NCBI RefSeq assembly: GCF_001831495.1
Contig: NZ_CP017689.1
Span: 372,001 to 436,000 of the forward strand
Direction: 5' to 3'
Origin: Thalassotalea crassostreae
Lineage (GTDB): Bacteria > Pseudomonadota > Gammaproteobacteria > Enterobacterales > Alteromonadaceae
DNA: 64,000 nt
Below are positions 57,090-64,000 of this stretch, piece after piece. Positions within the stretch are counted from its first letter, which is position 1; each line of letters begins with the position of its first letter. A program made the translations under genes and the position numbers. Below the pieces are notes generated by a model, which searched no databases, had not been told where the DNA came from, and saw only the letters and a program-made list of their open reading frames with translations.

Positions 57090-59657
57090 TTATTGTTTTT
57101 CTAATTCACCGTTTAGACTCAATGCAAGGCTTGCATCATCGCTAACGGATATTTCTTTACTACCGTATTTAACCTTTATGTTGTTTTCAGTAACTTTAAG
57201 GCCTGTTTTACGTATATTGGCTTGGGTAAGTTTTCCTTGTTGCCAAGCGAGATCGATTTCAAAACCGCCACGTGCGCGTAAACCTTTTATCTCACCGTTT
57301 GGCCAAGCGTTTGGTAGGGCTGGCAACAATTCAATCGCATCGTCGTGTGATTGCAGTAGCATTTCGGCTATACCCGCCGTGGCACCCATGTTGCCATCGA
57401 GTTGAAATGGCGGGTGAGCAGATAATAGGTTGTGATAAACACCGCTTGCATATTGGCCATGGCCGGTGGTTTTTCGCTTAAAGTTAACACTGCGCATAGT
57501 GCGCTGCAGCAGTTTATGGGCGCGATCACCATCGGCTAAACGAGCCCATAAGTTCATTTTCCAACCTAATGACCAGCCGGTGCCATCATCGCCACGAGCG
57601 TTTAATGAAACCTTTGCTGCTTCGGCAAGTTTCGGCGTGCTTAAACGACCTATCTGATTACCAGGGTATATGGCGAACATATGCGATACATGGCGGTGTT
57701 TGCTTTTTGGATTATCTAAATCTTCTGCCCATTCTTGTAATTGTCCCCATTTGCCAATTTGTGGTGGCATTAGCTTGGCTTTCGCTATTTCCACTCGACT
57801 GGTCAATGTACATTTTGTCGTTTCAATCTGACATGCATTAAGGTAATTAGTAAATAAGTTAAATACGATTTGATGGTCCATCGAAGCACCACCTGAAATA
57901 CCACCGTGTTCTGGTGAGTAACTTGGAATTGAAATGAGTTGGCCTTGTTCATTTTCTTGCAAGTACTCAAGCCAGAATAATGCGGCCTGCTCCATGGTGT
58001 ATAACGCGCCATCATTAAGGTAAGTGAGATCACCATTAAAATCATAGTGCTGCCATTGATGTTGGCTTACCCAAGCGGCACCAGCAGGGAAGTACCCCCA
58101 AGGAAAACCCCAACCAGTTGCGGTATAACCAAAGATGTTGTTCATGGTATTCACTACCCAACCATTAACGCCAAAAAATGATTTGGCGCTTACTTGCCCA
58201 GGTTTTACTAAGCTTTGCGTGTATTCAAGAAAAGGTTCATGGGTTTCAGCAAGGTTGGTTACTTCAGCCGGCCAGTAAATCATTTGGGCGTTAATATTAA
58301 AATGATAATCCGATGCCCAAGCAGGGGCTAAAGAGTCATTCCATTTCCCTTGTAAATTTGCTGGCAGAGAGCCCGGTCTAGAACTACTTATCAGTAAGTA
58401 ACGTCCGTATTGGAAAAACAGTGCTTCTAAATTTACATCGTCAGGCGACTTACTGTAATTTAAAATGCGTTGATCAGTTGCGATTTCATCTAGAGACTGT
58501 GCGGTATTTTCAGTAATGCCATTTTCGAGTGTCAGTGAAACGCGATTGAACAGTGATTGATAATCGCTGATGTGCTCAGTTAACAATTGTGGGTAGCTTT
58601 TATCTTTTACAGCAGCCAATGTTTGTTTATTAAACTTGCTGTAATCGTTGCCGTTATATTCTGGCGCGATATCTTGATAATCGGTTGCCGCAGTGAGCAC
58701 TAACGTAAAGGCTTTGGCGCTGCGAATGTAAGCCTGACCATCCTTTATATTCAGCTCACCGTCTTGTACGCGGATCTCTAGTCTAGCTTCCATCTCCATG
58801 TCATTGTCAGCAACGGCGCCGGATAAAATGAGTGTATTGCTATCACTGGTTACTTGTACCGGATGTAGCGACTCCAATCGAACGTTATAGTCAACTCCTG
58901 TTGGCGCATCATTTTGATAATGAAATGCCATTACTCTAGACGGGTAGTTAGCAAAATATTGACGCTTATGGTTGATTTGGCCTTGTACGTATTTAACGCT
59001 AGCGACGCCGGTTTCAAGATCGAGGGAGCGACTATAGTCTTTGATATTGTCTTTTCCCGTAGATTCTTGACTTACATACACATCAGCAAACGCTTGATAA
59101 GAGCCGAAATCACCGAATGTGTGACTATCAGCGGTTTTCTCTTCTTTACTTATCTGGCCTGTTAACTCCGTTTTAGCCAACTGGTGCGCTTGTTCAAATT
59201 TGCCACTGCGAACTAATTCACGAATTTCAGGTAGCGCTTTATGTGCATCTTTGCGGTTACCACTGTTATAGCTGTCGCTACTACCAGGGCCTCCAGCCCA
59301 CAATGATTGTTCGTTAAATTGAATTCTGTCCTCAGATACACCGCCAAATAACATTGCGCCCATATAGCCGTTACCTATGGGTAAAGCTTGGCTCATCCAG
59401 TCATTTGCTGGCTGTTTATACCATAAGCGTTGTTTACCACTGCTTGCTTTGATGAGTGGAGAAGAATGTTCTGTTAAAGATTGGTTGGCTATATCAGAGT
59501 TTGATTGCGGTTCTTCACTGCAAGCGCTAAGAAAAACGCTAAGCAAGGTAAAAATGCTCACTTTAATCGAGCTTTTGACAGGATTTAACTTGCCCGTTTT
59601 CATATTATGAATCCTTGCTACTATTGCTTTTATATTGACTGGTGTCTTTGTTTTCAT
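57090..59657 (-). CDS. GH95 family alpha-L-fucosidase/alpha-L-galactosidase lipoprotein
   Basis: 855 residues in the full frame; Met19 (59603) gives a cleaner lipoprotein signal with lipobox L-S-A-C (Cys46 in full-frame numbering). Order: N-terminal beta-sandwich beginning [20 protein letters not shown], a linker, an (alpha/alpha)6 barrel and a C-terminal beta domain. GH95 motifs: [16 protein letters not shown] (the catalytic Asn region), [17 protein letters not shown] (acid Glu) and [16 protein letters not shown] (Asp). The family cuts alpha-1,2-L-fucose or alpha-L-galactose by inversion. It overlaps the SASA stop by one base (TAATG). Paired with GH29 elsewhere in the PUL, it may take the other linkage or sugar. 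Confidence 0.93.
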   Translation of the reverse strand: MKTKTPVNIKAIVARIHNMKTGKLNPVKSSIKVSIFTLLSVFLSACSEEPQSNSDIANQSLTEHSSPLIKASSGKQRLWYKQPANDWMSQALPIGNGYMGAMLFGGVSEDRIQFNEQSLWAGGPGSSDSYNSGNRKDAHKALPEIRELVRSGKFEQAHQLAKTELTGQISKEEKTADSHTFGDFGSYQAFADVYVSQESTGKDNIKDYSRSLDLETGVASVKYVQGQINHKRQYFANYPSRVMAFHYQNDAPTGVDYNVRLESLHPVQVTSDSNTLILSGAVADNDMEMEARLEIRVQDGELNIKDGQAYIRSAKAFTLVLTAATDYQDIAPEYNGNDYSKFNKQTLAAVKDKSYPQLLTEHISDYQSLFNRVSLTLENGITENTAQSLDEIATDQRILNYSKSPDDVNLEALFFQYGRYLLISSSRPGSLPANLQGKWNDSLAPAWASDYHFNINAQMIYWPAEVTNLAETHEPFLEYTQSLVKPGQVSAKSFFGVNGWVVNTMNNIFGYTATGWGFPWGYFPAGAAWVSQHQWQHYDFNGDLTYLNDGALYTMEQAALFWLEYLQENEQGQLISIPSYSPEHGGISGGASMDHQIVFNLFTNYLNACQIETTKCTLTSRVEIAKAKLMPPQIGKWGQLQEWAEDLDNPKSKHRHVSHMFAIYPGNQIGRLSTPKLAEAAKVSLNARGDDGTGWSLGWKMNLWARLADGDRAHKLLQRTMRSVNFKRKTTGHGQYASGVYHNLLSAHPPFQLDGNMGATAGIAEMLLQSHDDAIELLPALPNAWPNGEIKGLRARGGFEIDLAWQQGKLTQANIRKTGLKVTENNIKVKYGSKEISVSDDASLALSLNGELEKQ

Positions 59658-61240
59658 TAGTGGGCTAATTCATAATTAAACGGCGTCGCAGGTAACCCTT
59701 GGTCATTATATAAATTGGCGTTCTCCGGATTATTACCCCACGCATAGCGTACGTATTTAGGCGAATTTATGCAGTCATGCCAAACAACGACTTTGCCATT
59801 ATTTGTGCCACTATTTTCTAACTTTGCATTCGCCCAAATAAATTTCTTGTCAGCCCCTGCTATAGCAAAACCTTGGAGTGTGCTTCCATCGACAGTTAAC
59901 CCTTTGTTGATATGTTTAAAGCTAAATATTGCTTTGCCATTAGTTACTTTTGCATCATCAACCATAGGGCTTAAATAATTTAACGTGGTTTCTCCATAGA
60001 CAAGACTTCTAGCGCTTAATGCTAGGCGTTGGCCTACGGTTTGTTTATCTTGGGGATGAATGTCGTGACGTTCGCCGACATCAATAGCGAGTGCCATCGC
60101 TGTATGTTTTGTAGTGTTTAATACTTTCGTTTGAGCCTGTCTGAGCTCGGCCCATGCGCTTTCACTTGGTTGTTCATCTGGCTTTTGAAAGTTAGCCAGT
60201 TGCACATACATAAACGGCAGTTGTGGTTGACTAAATAGTGCGCGCCAGTGATTGATTAGCGTTGTGAATTTATCGGCATAACTAGATGGTTCTCTAGTGT
60301 TACTTTCTCCTTGATACCAGATAACGCCAGAAAGCTTAATGTTTGCCAGTGGCGCTATCATCGCATTATGAAATCCAACGGGTTTAAAATCTAAACTTGT
60401 GCGGTGTTTAACGGCAAACTCAAGCTTTTTAGCGTTAGGGTTTTCTTGCCACCACTTCGCTCGCTCATCGGCATATTGTGTTTTTAAGTTCTCAATAAAT
60501 TTGTCATCGGCTAGGTTATAGGCCAAGGCTTGTGTTTTTGGAAAATTCGCTAATGACTCAACACTCATCCATGATTCAATTGGCGTTGCGCCAACACTAG
60601 AAGAGATAATGCCTATCGGTACTTGCGTGTGTTGGTATAATTCTTTCGCAAAAAACCAAGCGACAGCAGAAAATTCGGTAACGCTTTTTGAAGATGCAGT
60701 AAGCCACTTACCACTTTTTATATCTTGTAATGGCCCCTGAAAATCATAGTGCCTAGCAACTTTAAATTGACGAACATCGGGGTATTGTTCAAGTTTGGTT
60801 TCATTTGGAAACGTTTTTAATATTTGTTTAACCTTATATTCCATATTTGACTGACCAGAAGCCAAATAGACATCCCCAAATGCAACGTTAGTCAGTTCAA
60901 TGGTATTGGTCTTGCCAGTGTTCTTGTCAGTGTTGTTACCTAATACCTTTATAGACTGTTGAGTCGCCATTTTTTGAGGTGGGAGTGTGATTAACCATTC
61001 ACCATTTTTATCCGCTTCTCCAAGATAGCTTTTATCATTTAGAATGATCGTGACTTGCTCATCCGCAACTGCAGTTCCCCAGATATTTATCGGCATATCT
61101 CGTTGGATTATCATAGAGTCTGCAAATACTGTGGCGAGTTTTACCTCAGCATTAGCGACGCTTATCGTTAGAGGTAATAGGCAAAGTAGAATAAATTTTT
61201 TCGCTGTACATCGGTATTTTGAGAGCATAATTTTTATCAC
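59657..61240 (-). CDS. SASA-family (sialate O-acetylesterase-like) carbohydrate esterase
   Basis: 527 residues from GTG 61240, or 523 from ATG 61228; the signal peptide ends ...SVANA. The SGNH fold is split by a beta domain. The nucleophile is Ser131 in ASGQSNMEY, the block with [13 protein letters not shown] follows near residue 310, and the Asp/His pair is in [11 protein letters not shown]. Despite the family name, PUL members mostly remove acetyl groups from plant and algal glycans; no sialic-acid genes are present here. It lies directly after the sulfatase and overlaps GH95 by one base. Periplasmic deacetylation before GH95 is the likely role. Confidence 0.9.
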   Translation of the reverse strand: MIKIMLSKYRCTAKKFILLCLLPLTISVANAEVKLATVFADSMIIQRDMPINIWGTAVADEQVTIILNDKSYLGEADKNGEWLITLPPQKMATQQSIKVLGNNTDKNTGKTNTIELTNVAFGDVYLASGQSNMEYKVKQILKTFPNETKLEQYPDVRQFKVARHYDFQGPLQDIKSGKWLTASSKSVTEFSAVAWFFAKELYQHTQVPIGIISSSVGATPIESWMSVESLANFPKTQALAYNLADDKFIENLKTQYADERAKWWQENPNAKKLEFAVKHRTSLDFKPVGFHNAMIAPLANIKLSGVIWYQGESNTREPSSYADKFTTLINHWRALFSQPQLPFMYVQLANFQKPDEQPSESAWAELRQAQTKVLNTTKHTAMALAIDVGERHDIHPQDKQTVGQRLALSARSLVYGETTLNYLSPMVDDAKVTNGKAIFSFKHINKGLTVDGSTLQGFAIAGADKKFIWANAKLENSGTNNGKVVVWHDCINSPKYVRYAWGNNPENANLYNDQGLPATPFNYELAH

Positions 61241-62920
61241 TTATTGCTGTTCGATAATATCGGACATTTGCTTAAACAGTTCTTTTTTAACTTGCTGGTG
61301 TTCTTTCGATAATGCTAAGTTATGCCATTCAAAAGGGTCAGTTTGATGATCGTATAGCTCTTCTTGTCCATCTTTATAGCGAATGTAGCGCCAGTCTTTT
61401 GTTCGGTATGAATAGGTTTGTTGCCAAATATATTCATCAGGCAAATCTTTAATTACTTTTACATGCCATAATGCTTGAGGATTTGTACCTACAGCAAGTC
61501 CTTTGATTGGCGTATCGATACCAACGCCCATCATGGTTAAAGCGCCTTCTGGTCCTTGCCACAAATGTTCTGATTGGCCATCGAGTAATGGCGCAATACT
61601 GAAACCGCCAAGTGGACCTGCACCTTTAGATTTTTCTGTACTGCCTTGCAGGTTAGCGAGCTCTTGAAATGTTGGATAAATATCAATGAGAGACATTGGT
61701 TGCTCGACCTTTAAACCGGCAACGCTCTTGCCCGGTACTTTCCAAAGCATTGGAATTTTTGTACTTTCTTCCCAAGGAGAGTTTTTATATAAGTAGTCTT
61801 TCTCACCAAATTGCCAACCATGATCGCTGGTAAAAACGATAATAGTATTGTTCTTGAACTTCGAGTTATTCAAAGCGTTAACGACAATTCCTAATTGCTC
61901 ATCCATAAAGGCAATACAAGCAAGATAAGCTTGTATCACCTTCTTTAGACCTTCCTCATCATCAGCATATGAATCTTGCAATGCTTTAAAGTAAGACAAG
62001 CCCATTTGTGACATCGGATAATTATCTTTAAATGGCGTATCGTTTATATCGTCTTTTTTAATATTTGGTAGTTGCAATGAGTCAAGCGGAAACATATCAA
62101 AGAAGCGTTTAGGTGCATACAGTGGCGTGTGTGGCCTGACAAAACCTACGCCCATAAAAAATGGCTTGTCGTTTTCATTTTGTTCAAGCTGTTTTAATTT
62201 ATTACTCGCCCAAATTGCATGTTGCTCGTCCGGCAGGCGGTCACGATCATTCTCATTAACATATCGAAACGGAGCGAATGGATAGCCCCAACCAGCAGCA
62301 TGTTTGATTTTGGCATTTTTATCCAAATTAAACTTTGGTACGTCGGTTAACGGCGCGAACGAACCATCAACAATATTAATGCTTCTAAAAGGCTCGGGTA
62401 CAGAAGGGTGGCCAACGATTTTGTTACCGTTAAATGCATGCGGACCATAGTTTATTCGTTCTTGTACGCCCCATTCATCCCAATATTTTAGTTTGTTATG
62501 GTGCAATAATTTACCGGTACCAAACATTTGATAACCGTTTTCTCTAAACAATTCCAAAAAGGTTTTATTGTGTTTAACCACGTGTTGCTGGTCTAAGCGG
62601 GTCCAGCCAAAGTCTTTTGATTGGTGAGGGTAAACGCCGGTAAACAAACTACTGCGAGATGGTGAGCAAACAGGGACGTTAGTGTGGGCGTTGGAAAACT
62701 GCACTGATTGTGCAGCTAATGCATCAATGTTAGGTGTTTTACTTTGCGGGTGACCACCAAAAGTGCCTAAATAATCGTTCAGATCATCGACAATAATGAA
62801 CAACACGTTCGGCTGTTTTTTATCAACCTGGGTATCCTCATCTTTTGCTTGAGCTTGTGCACTTACTGTAAAAAACAAACTAACGAGTAGGCTGCGCTTG
62901 ATGATATTGGTGATCTTCAT
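61241..62920 (-). CDS. S1 sulfatase, iduronate-2-sulfatase-like
   Basis: 559 residues with a signal peptide ending ...SAQAQA (about residue 25). FIIVDDLNDYLGTFGGHP holds the metal Asps (45-46), and the maturation motif C-S-P-S-R sits at Cys85, followed by SSLFTGVYPH. GTGKLLHH, GVGFVRPHTPLYAP and TSDHGWQFGEKDY are further S1_7-like marks. Its ribosome-binding site TAGGAG overlaps the stop of the upstream sulfatase. It is clearly paralogous to that neighbour (62929), so the operon has a tandem duplicated pair acting on related sulfate esters. Confidence 0.94.
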   Translation of the reverse strand: MKITNIIKRSLLVSLFFTVSAQAQAKDEDTQVDKKQPNVLFIIVDDLNDYLGTFGGHPQSKTPNIDALAAQSVQFSNAHTNVPVCSPSRSSLFTGVYPHQSKDFGWTRLDQQHVVKHNKTFLELFRENGYQMFGTGKLLHHNKLKYWDEWGVQERINYGPHAFNGNKIVGHPSVPEPFRSINIVDGSFAPLTDVPKFNLDKNAKIKHAAGWGYPFAPFRYVNENDRDRLPDEQHAIWASNKLKQLEQNENDKPFFMGVGFVRPHTPLYAPKRFFDMFPLDSLQLPNIKKDDINDTPFKDNYPMSQMGLSYFKALQDSYADDEEGLKKVIQAYLACIAFMDEQLGIVVNALNNSKFKNNTIIVFTSDHGWQFGEKDYLYKNSPWEESTKIPMLWKVPGKSVAGLKVEQPMSLIDIYPTFQELANLQGSTEKSKGAGPLGGFSIAPLLDGQSEHLWQGPEGALTMMGVGIDTPIKGLAVGTNPQALWHVKVIKDLPDEYIWQQTYSYRTKDWRYIRYKDGQEELYDHQTDPFEWHNLALSKEHQQVKKELFKQMSDIIEQQ

Positions 62921-62928
62921 TTGTGCTC

Positions 62929-64000
62929 CTACAGTTGTTGACCAATGATGGCACTAACTTCATTTTTCAGCGTTTTTATTGTGTGTTGATATTGCTTGTT
63001 CGCGGCTAAATTTTTCCATTCATGTGGATCGCTGTCATGATCATAAAGTTCTTCCTGACCATTTGAGTAACGAATATAGCGGTACTGTTTGGTACGGTAG
63101 GAGTAATTTTGCTTTGCTACACTTTTTTCTTTGCCGCTGTTTGCATAATTACCGACAACCGTTAATGCGCCATTCGGTCCTTGCCAGTTTTGCGTGGCCG
63201 GATCTTCAATAAATGGACGCAAACTAAAACCACCTAATTTACCGCCTTTGTTATTATTTCTGTGATCGCCCTTTAACTGACCGTAATCAACTAATGTTGG
63301 AAAAATATCGATCAGTGATACTGGTTGTTCAACGGTCGCTTGGCTAATTAGACTGTTCGCCGGACGGATAATAAGTGGGATGCGAGCGCTTTCTTCCCAT
63401 GGTGAATTTTTGAAAATGTAGTCTTTCTCACCCATTTGCCAGCCATGATCGCTAGTAAATACAATCATAGTATTTTTATTTAACTGTGGGTGGTCTGCTA
63501 AAGCGTCCATAACCACACCGACTTGTTCATCCATAAAAGTGATACAGGCAAGATAGGCTTGTAAGTATATCTTCATTGCCTTTTCTCTATTACCATCATA
63601 AGAAGCGAGTAGTGTTCTGTAGTACTTTAATCCTTTACCGTTATCAGGGAAGTTTTCAGCAAAGTAAGTATCATCTTTGTCATTTTTTATCCAAGGCGCT
63701 AATTCGATTGTTTCGAGTGGGTACATATCAAAGAAACGATCCGGTGCATAAAGTGGGGTATGCGGGCGAACAAATCCTACACCCATAAAAAATGGCTGAT
63801 TAGTTGGCTTTTTCGCTAACTCAGAAAATTTTGTTTTCGCCCATTGCGCGTGTGCTTCATCGGGTAATAAATCTCTGTCGGTTTCACTGGCATAACGAAA
63901 TGGCACTTTAGTCCAGCCATTTACCCAACCTGGCTCACCTTTAATACCAGGCGAAACGCCGCCTTCAGATAGGCGACCAAATGAACCATCAATGGCGCCA
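62929..64000 (-). CDS. S1 sulfatase, iduronate-2-sulfatase-like (N-terminus beyond window)
   Basis: The reading frame is open to the window edge, so about 357 C-terminal residues are seen; a GTG at 63906 is internal, not the start. Residues just before it (AIDGSFGRLSEGGVSPGIK and on) align with the neighbour at 61241. TSDHGWQMGEKDY, GVGFVRPHTPLYAP and the C-terminal GQEELYDHDSDPHEWKNLA are the family marks. The maturation Cys lies outside the window. The gene is first or internal in the minus operon and sits eight bases before the next sulfatase. A truncated annotation starting at 63906 would be wrong. Confidence 0.93.
   Translation of the reverse strand, partial: GAIDGSFGRLSEGGVSPGIKGEPGWVNGWTKVPFRYASETDRDLLPDEAHAQWAKTKFSELAKKPTNQPFFMGVGFVRPHTPLYAPDRFFDMYPLETIELAPWIKNDKDDTYFAENFPDNGKGLKYYRTLLASYDGNREKAMKIYLQAYLACITFMDEQVGVVMDALADHPQLNKNTMIVFTSDHGWQMGEKDYIFKNSPWEESARIPLIIRPANSLISQATVEQPVSLIDIFPTLVDYGQLKGDHRNNNKGGKLGGFSLRPFIEDPATQNWQGPNGALTVVGNYANSGKEKSVAKQNYSYRTKQYRYIRYSNGQEELYDHDSDPHEWKNLAANKQYQHTIKTLKNEVSAIIGQQL

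Noticed and set aside
62929..63906. Complete 325-residue sulfatase starting at GTG 63906
   Set aside because: The frame stays open to the window edge with residues aligning to the neighbouring paralogue, so the protein is truncated by the window, not by a real start.

Overview
The window looks like chromosomal DNA of a marine, alga-degrading gammaproteobacterium. The Alteromonadales (Colwellia, Thalassotalea or Catenovulum type) fit best: the DNA is AT-rich, integron attC-like repeats sit at the left edge, one large surface protein ends in a GlyGly-CTERM-like tail, and there is a TonB-dependent receptor but no SusD. The genus is inference. Everything from about 2.6 kb rightward, apart from a small toxin-antitoxin patch, is one very large polysaccharide utilisation locus (PUL) for a sulfated polysaccharide. 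It holds ten type I (S1) sulfatases, three GH2 enzymes, and single GH50, GH29, GH95, GH78 and GH43 enzymes. It also holds a clan GH-A lipoprotein, two right-handed beta-helix proteins, and four SGNH or alpha/beta-hydrolase esterases.

Layout. (1) 1-2.05 kb: two near-identical attC-like sites flank tiny membrane-protein cassettes. An IS110-family element lies directly after what looks like the first bases of a third attC. (2) 2.0-2.6 kb: a RibD/DHFR-like gene. (3) 2.6-12.1 kb, minus strand: an apparent operon gntR - Dabb - rhaT-like - enolase-superfamily cycloisomerase - aldehyde dehydrogenase - GH2 - sulfatase, with a perfect palindromic operator upstream of gntR. (4) 12.2-21.7 kb, plus: GH78, LacZ-like GH2, sulfatase, Sel1 protein. 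(5) 21.7-24.2 kb, minus: esterase and GH-A lipoprotein. (6) 24.4-40 kb, plus: sulfatase, multi-domain glycan-binding surface protein, TonB receptor, two sulfatases, GDSL esterase, GH43, beta-helix protein. (7) 40-41.3 kb, minus: parDE and a small membrane protein. (8) 41.4-48.5 kb, minus: sulfatase - esterase - beta-helix - GH2, tightly coupled. (9) 48.8-55.6 kb, plus: two sulfatases, GH50, GH29. (10) 55.7-64 kb, minus: VOC protein, then an operon of two sulfatases - SASA esterase - GH95 - EF-hand protein, running off the right edge.

How it may work (inference). The three-module surface protein and the TonB receptor capture and import oligosaccharides. Sulfatases and esterases remove sulfate and acyl groups. 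GH50 (so far known mainly for beta-agarases) and the GH2 enzymes cut beta-galactosidic bonds, and GH29/GH95 remove L-fucose or L-galactose. The aldehyde dehydrogenase plus cycloisomerase pair has the form needed to oxidise and open 3,6-anhydrogalactose, with the RhaT-like carrier as importer. An agar/porphyran-like, heavily substituted red-algal galactan is the best single guess. GH78, GH43 and the GH39/51-like enzyme imply rhamnose, pentose or other side groups, so a more complex heteropolysaccharide is possible. No sulfatase-maturing enzyme, GH117/GH127/GH129 anhydrogalactosidase or 2-keto-3-deoxygalactonate kinase is in the window.
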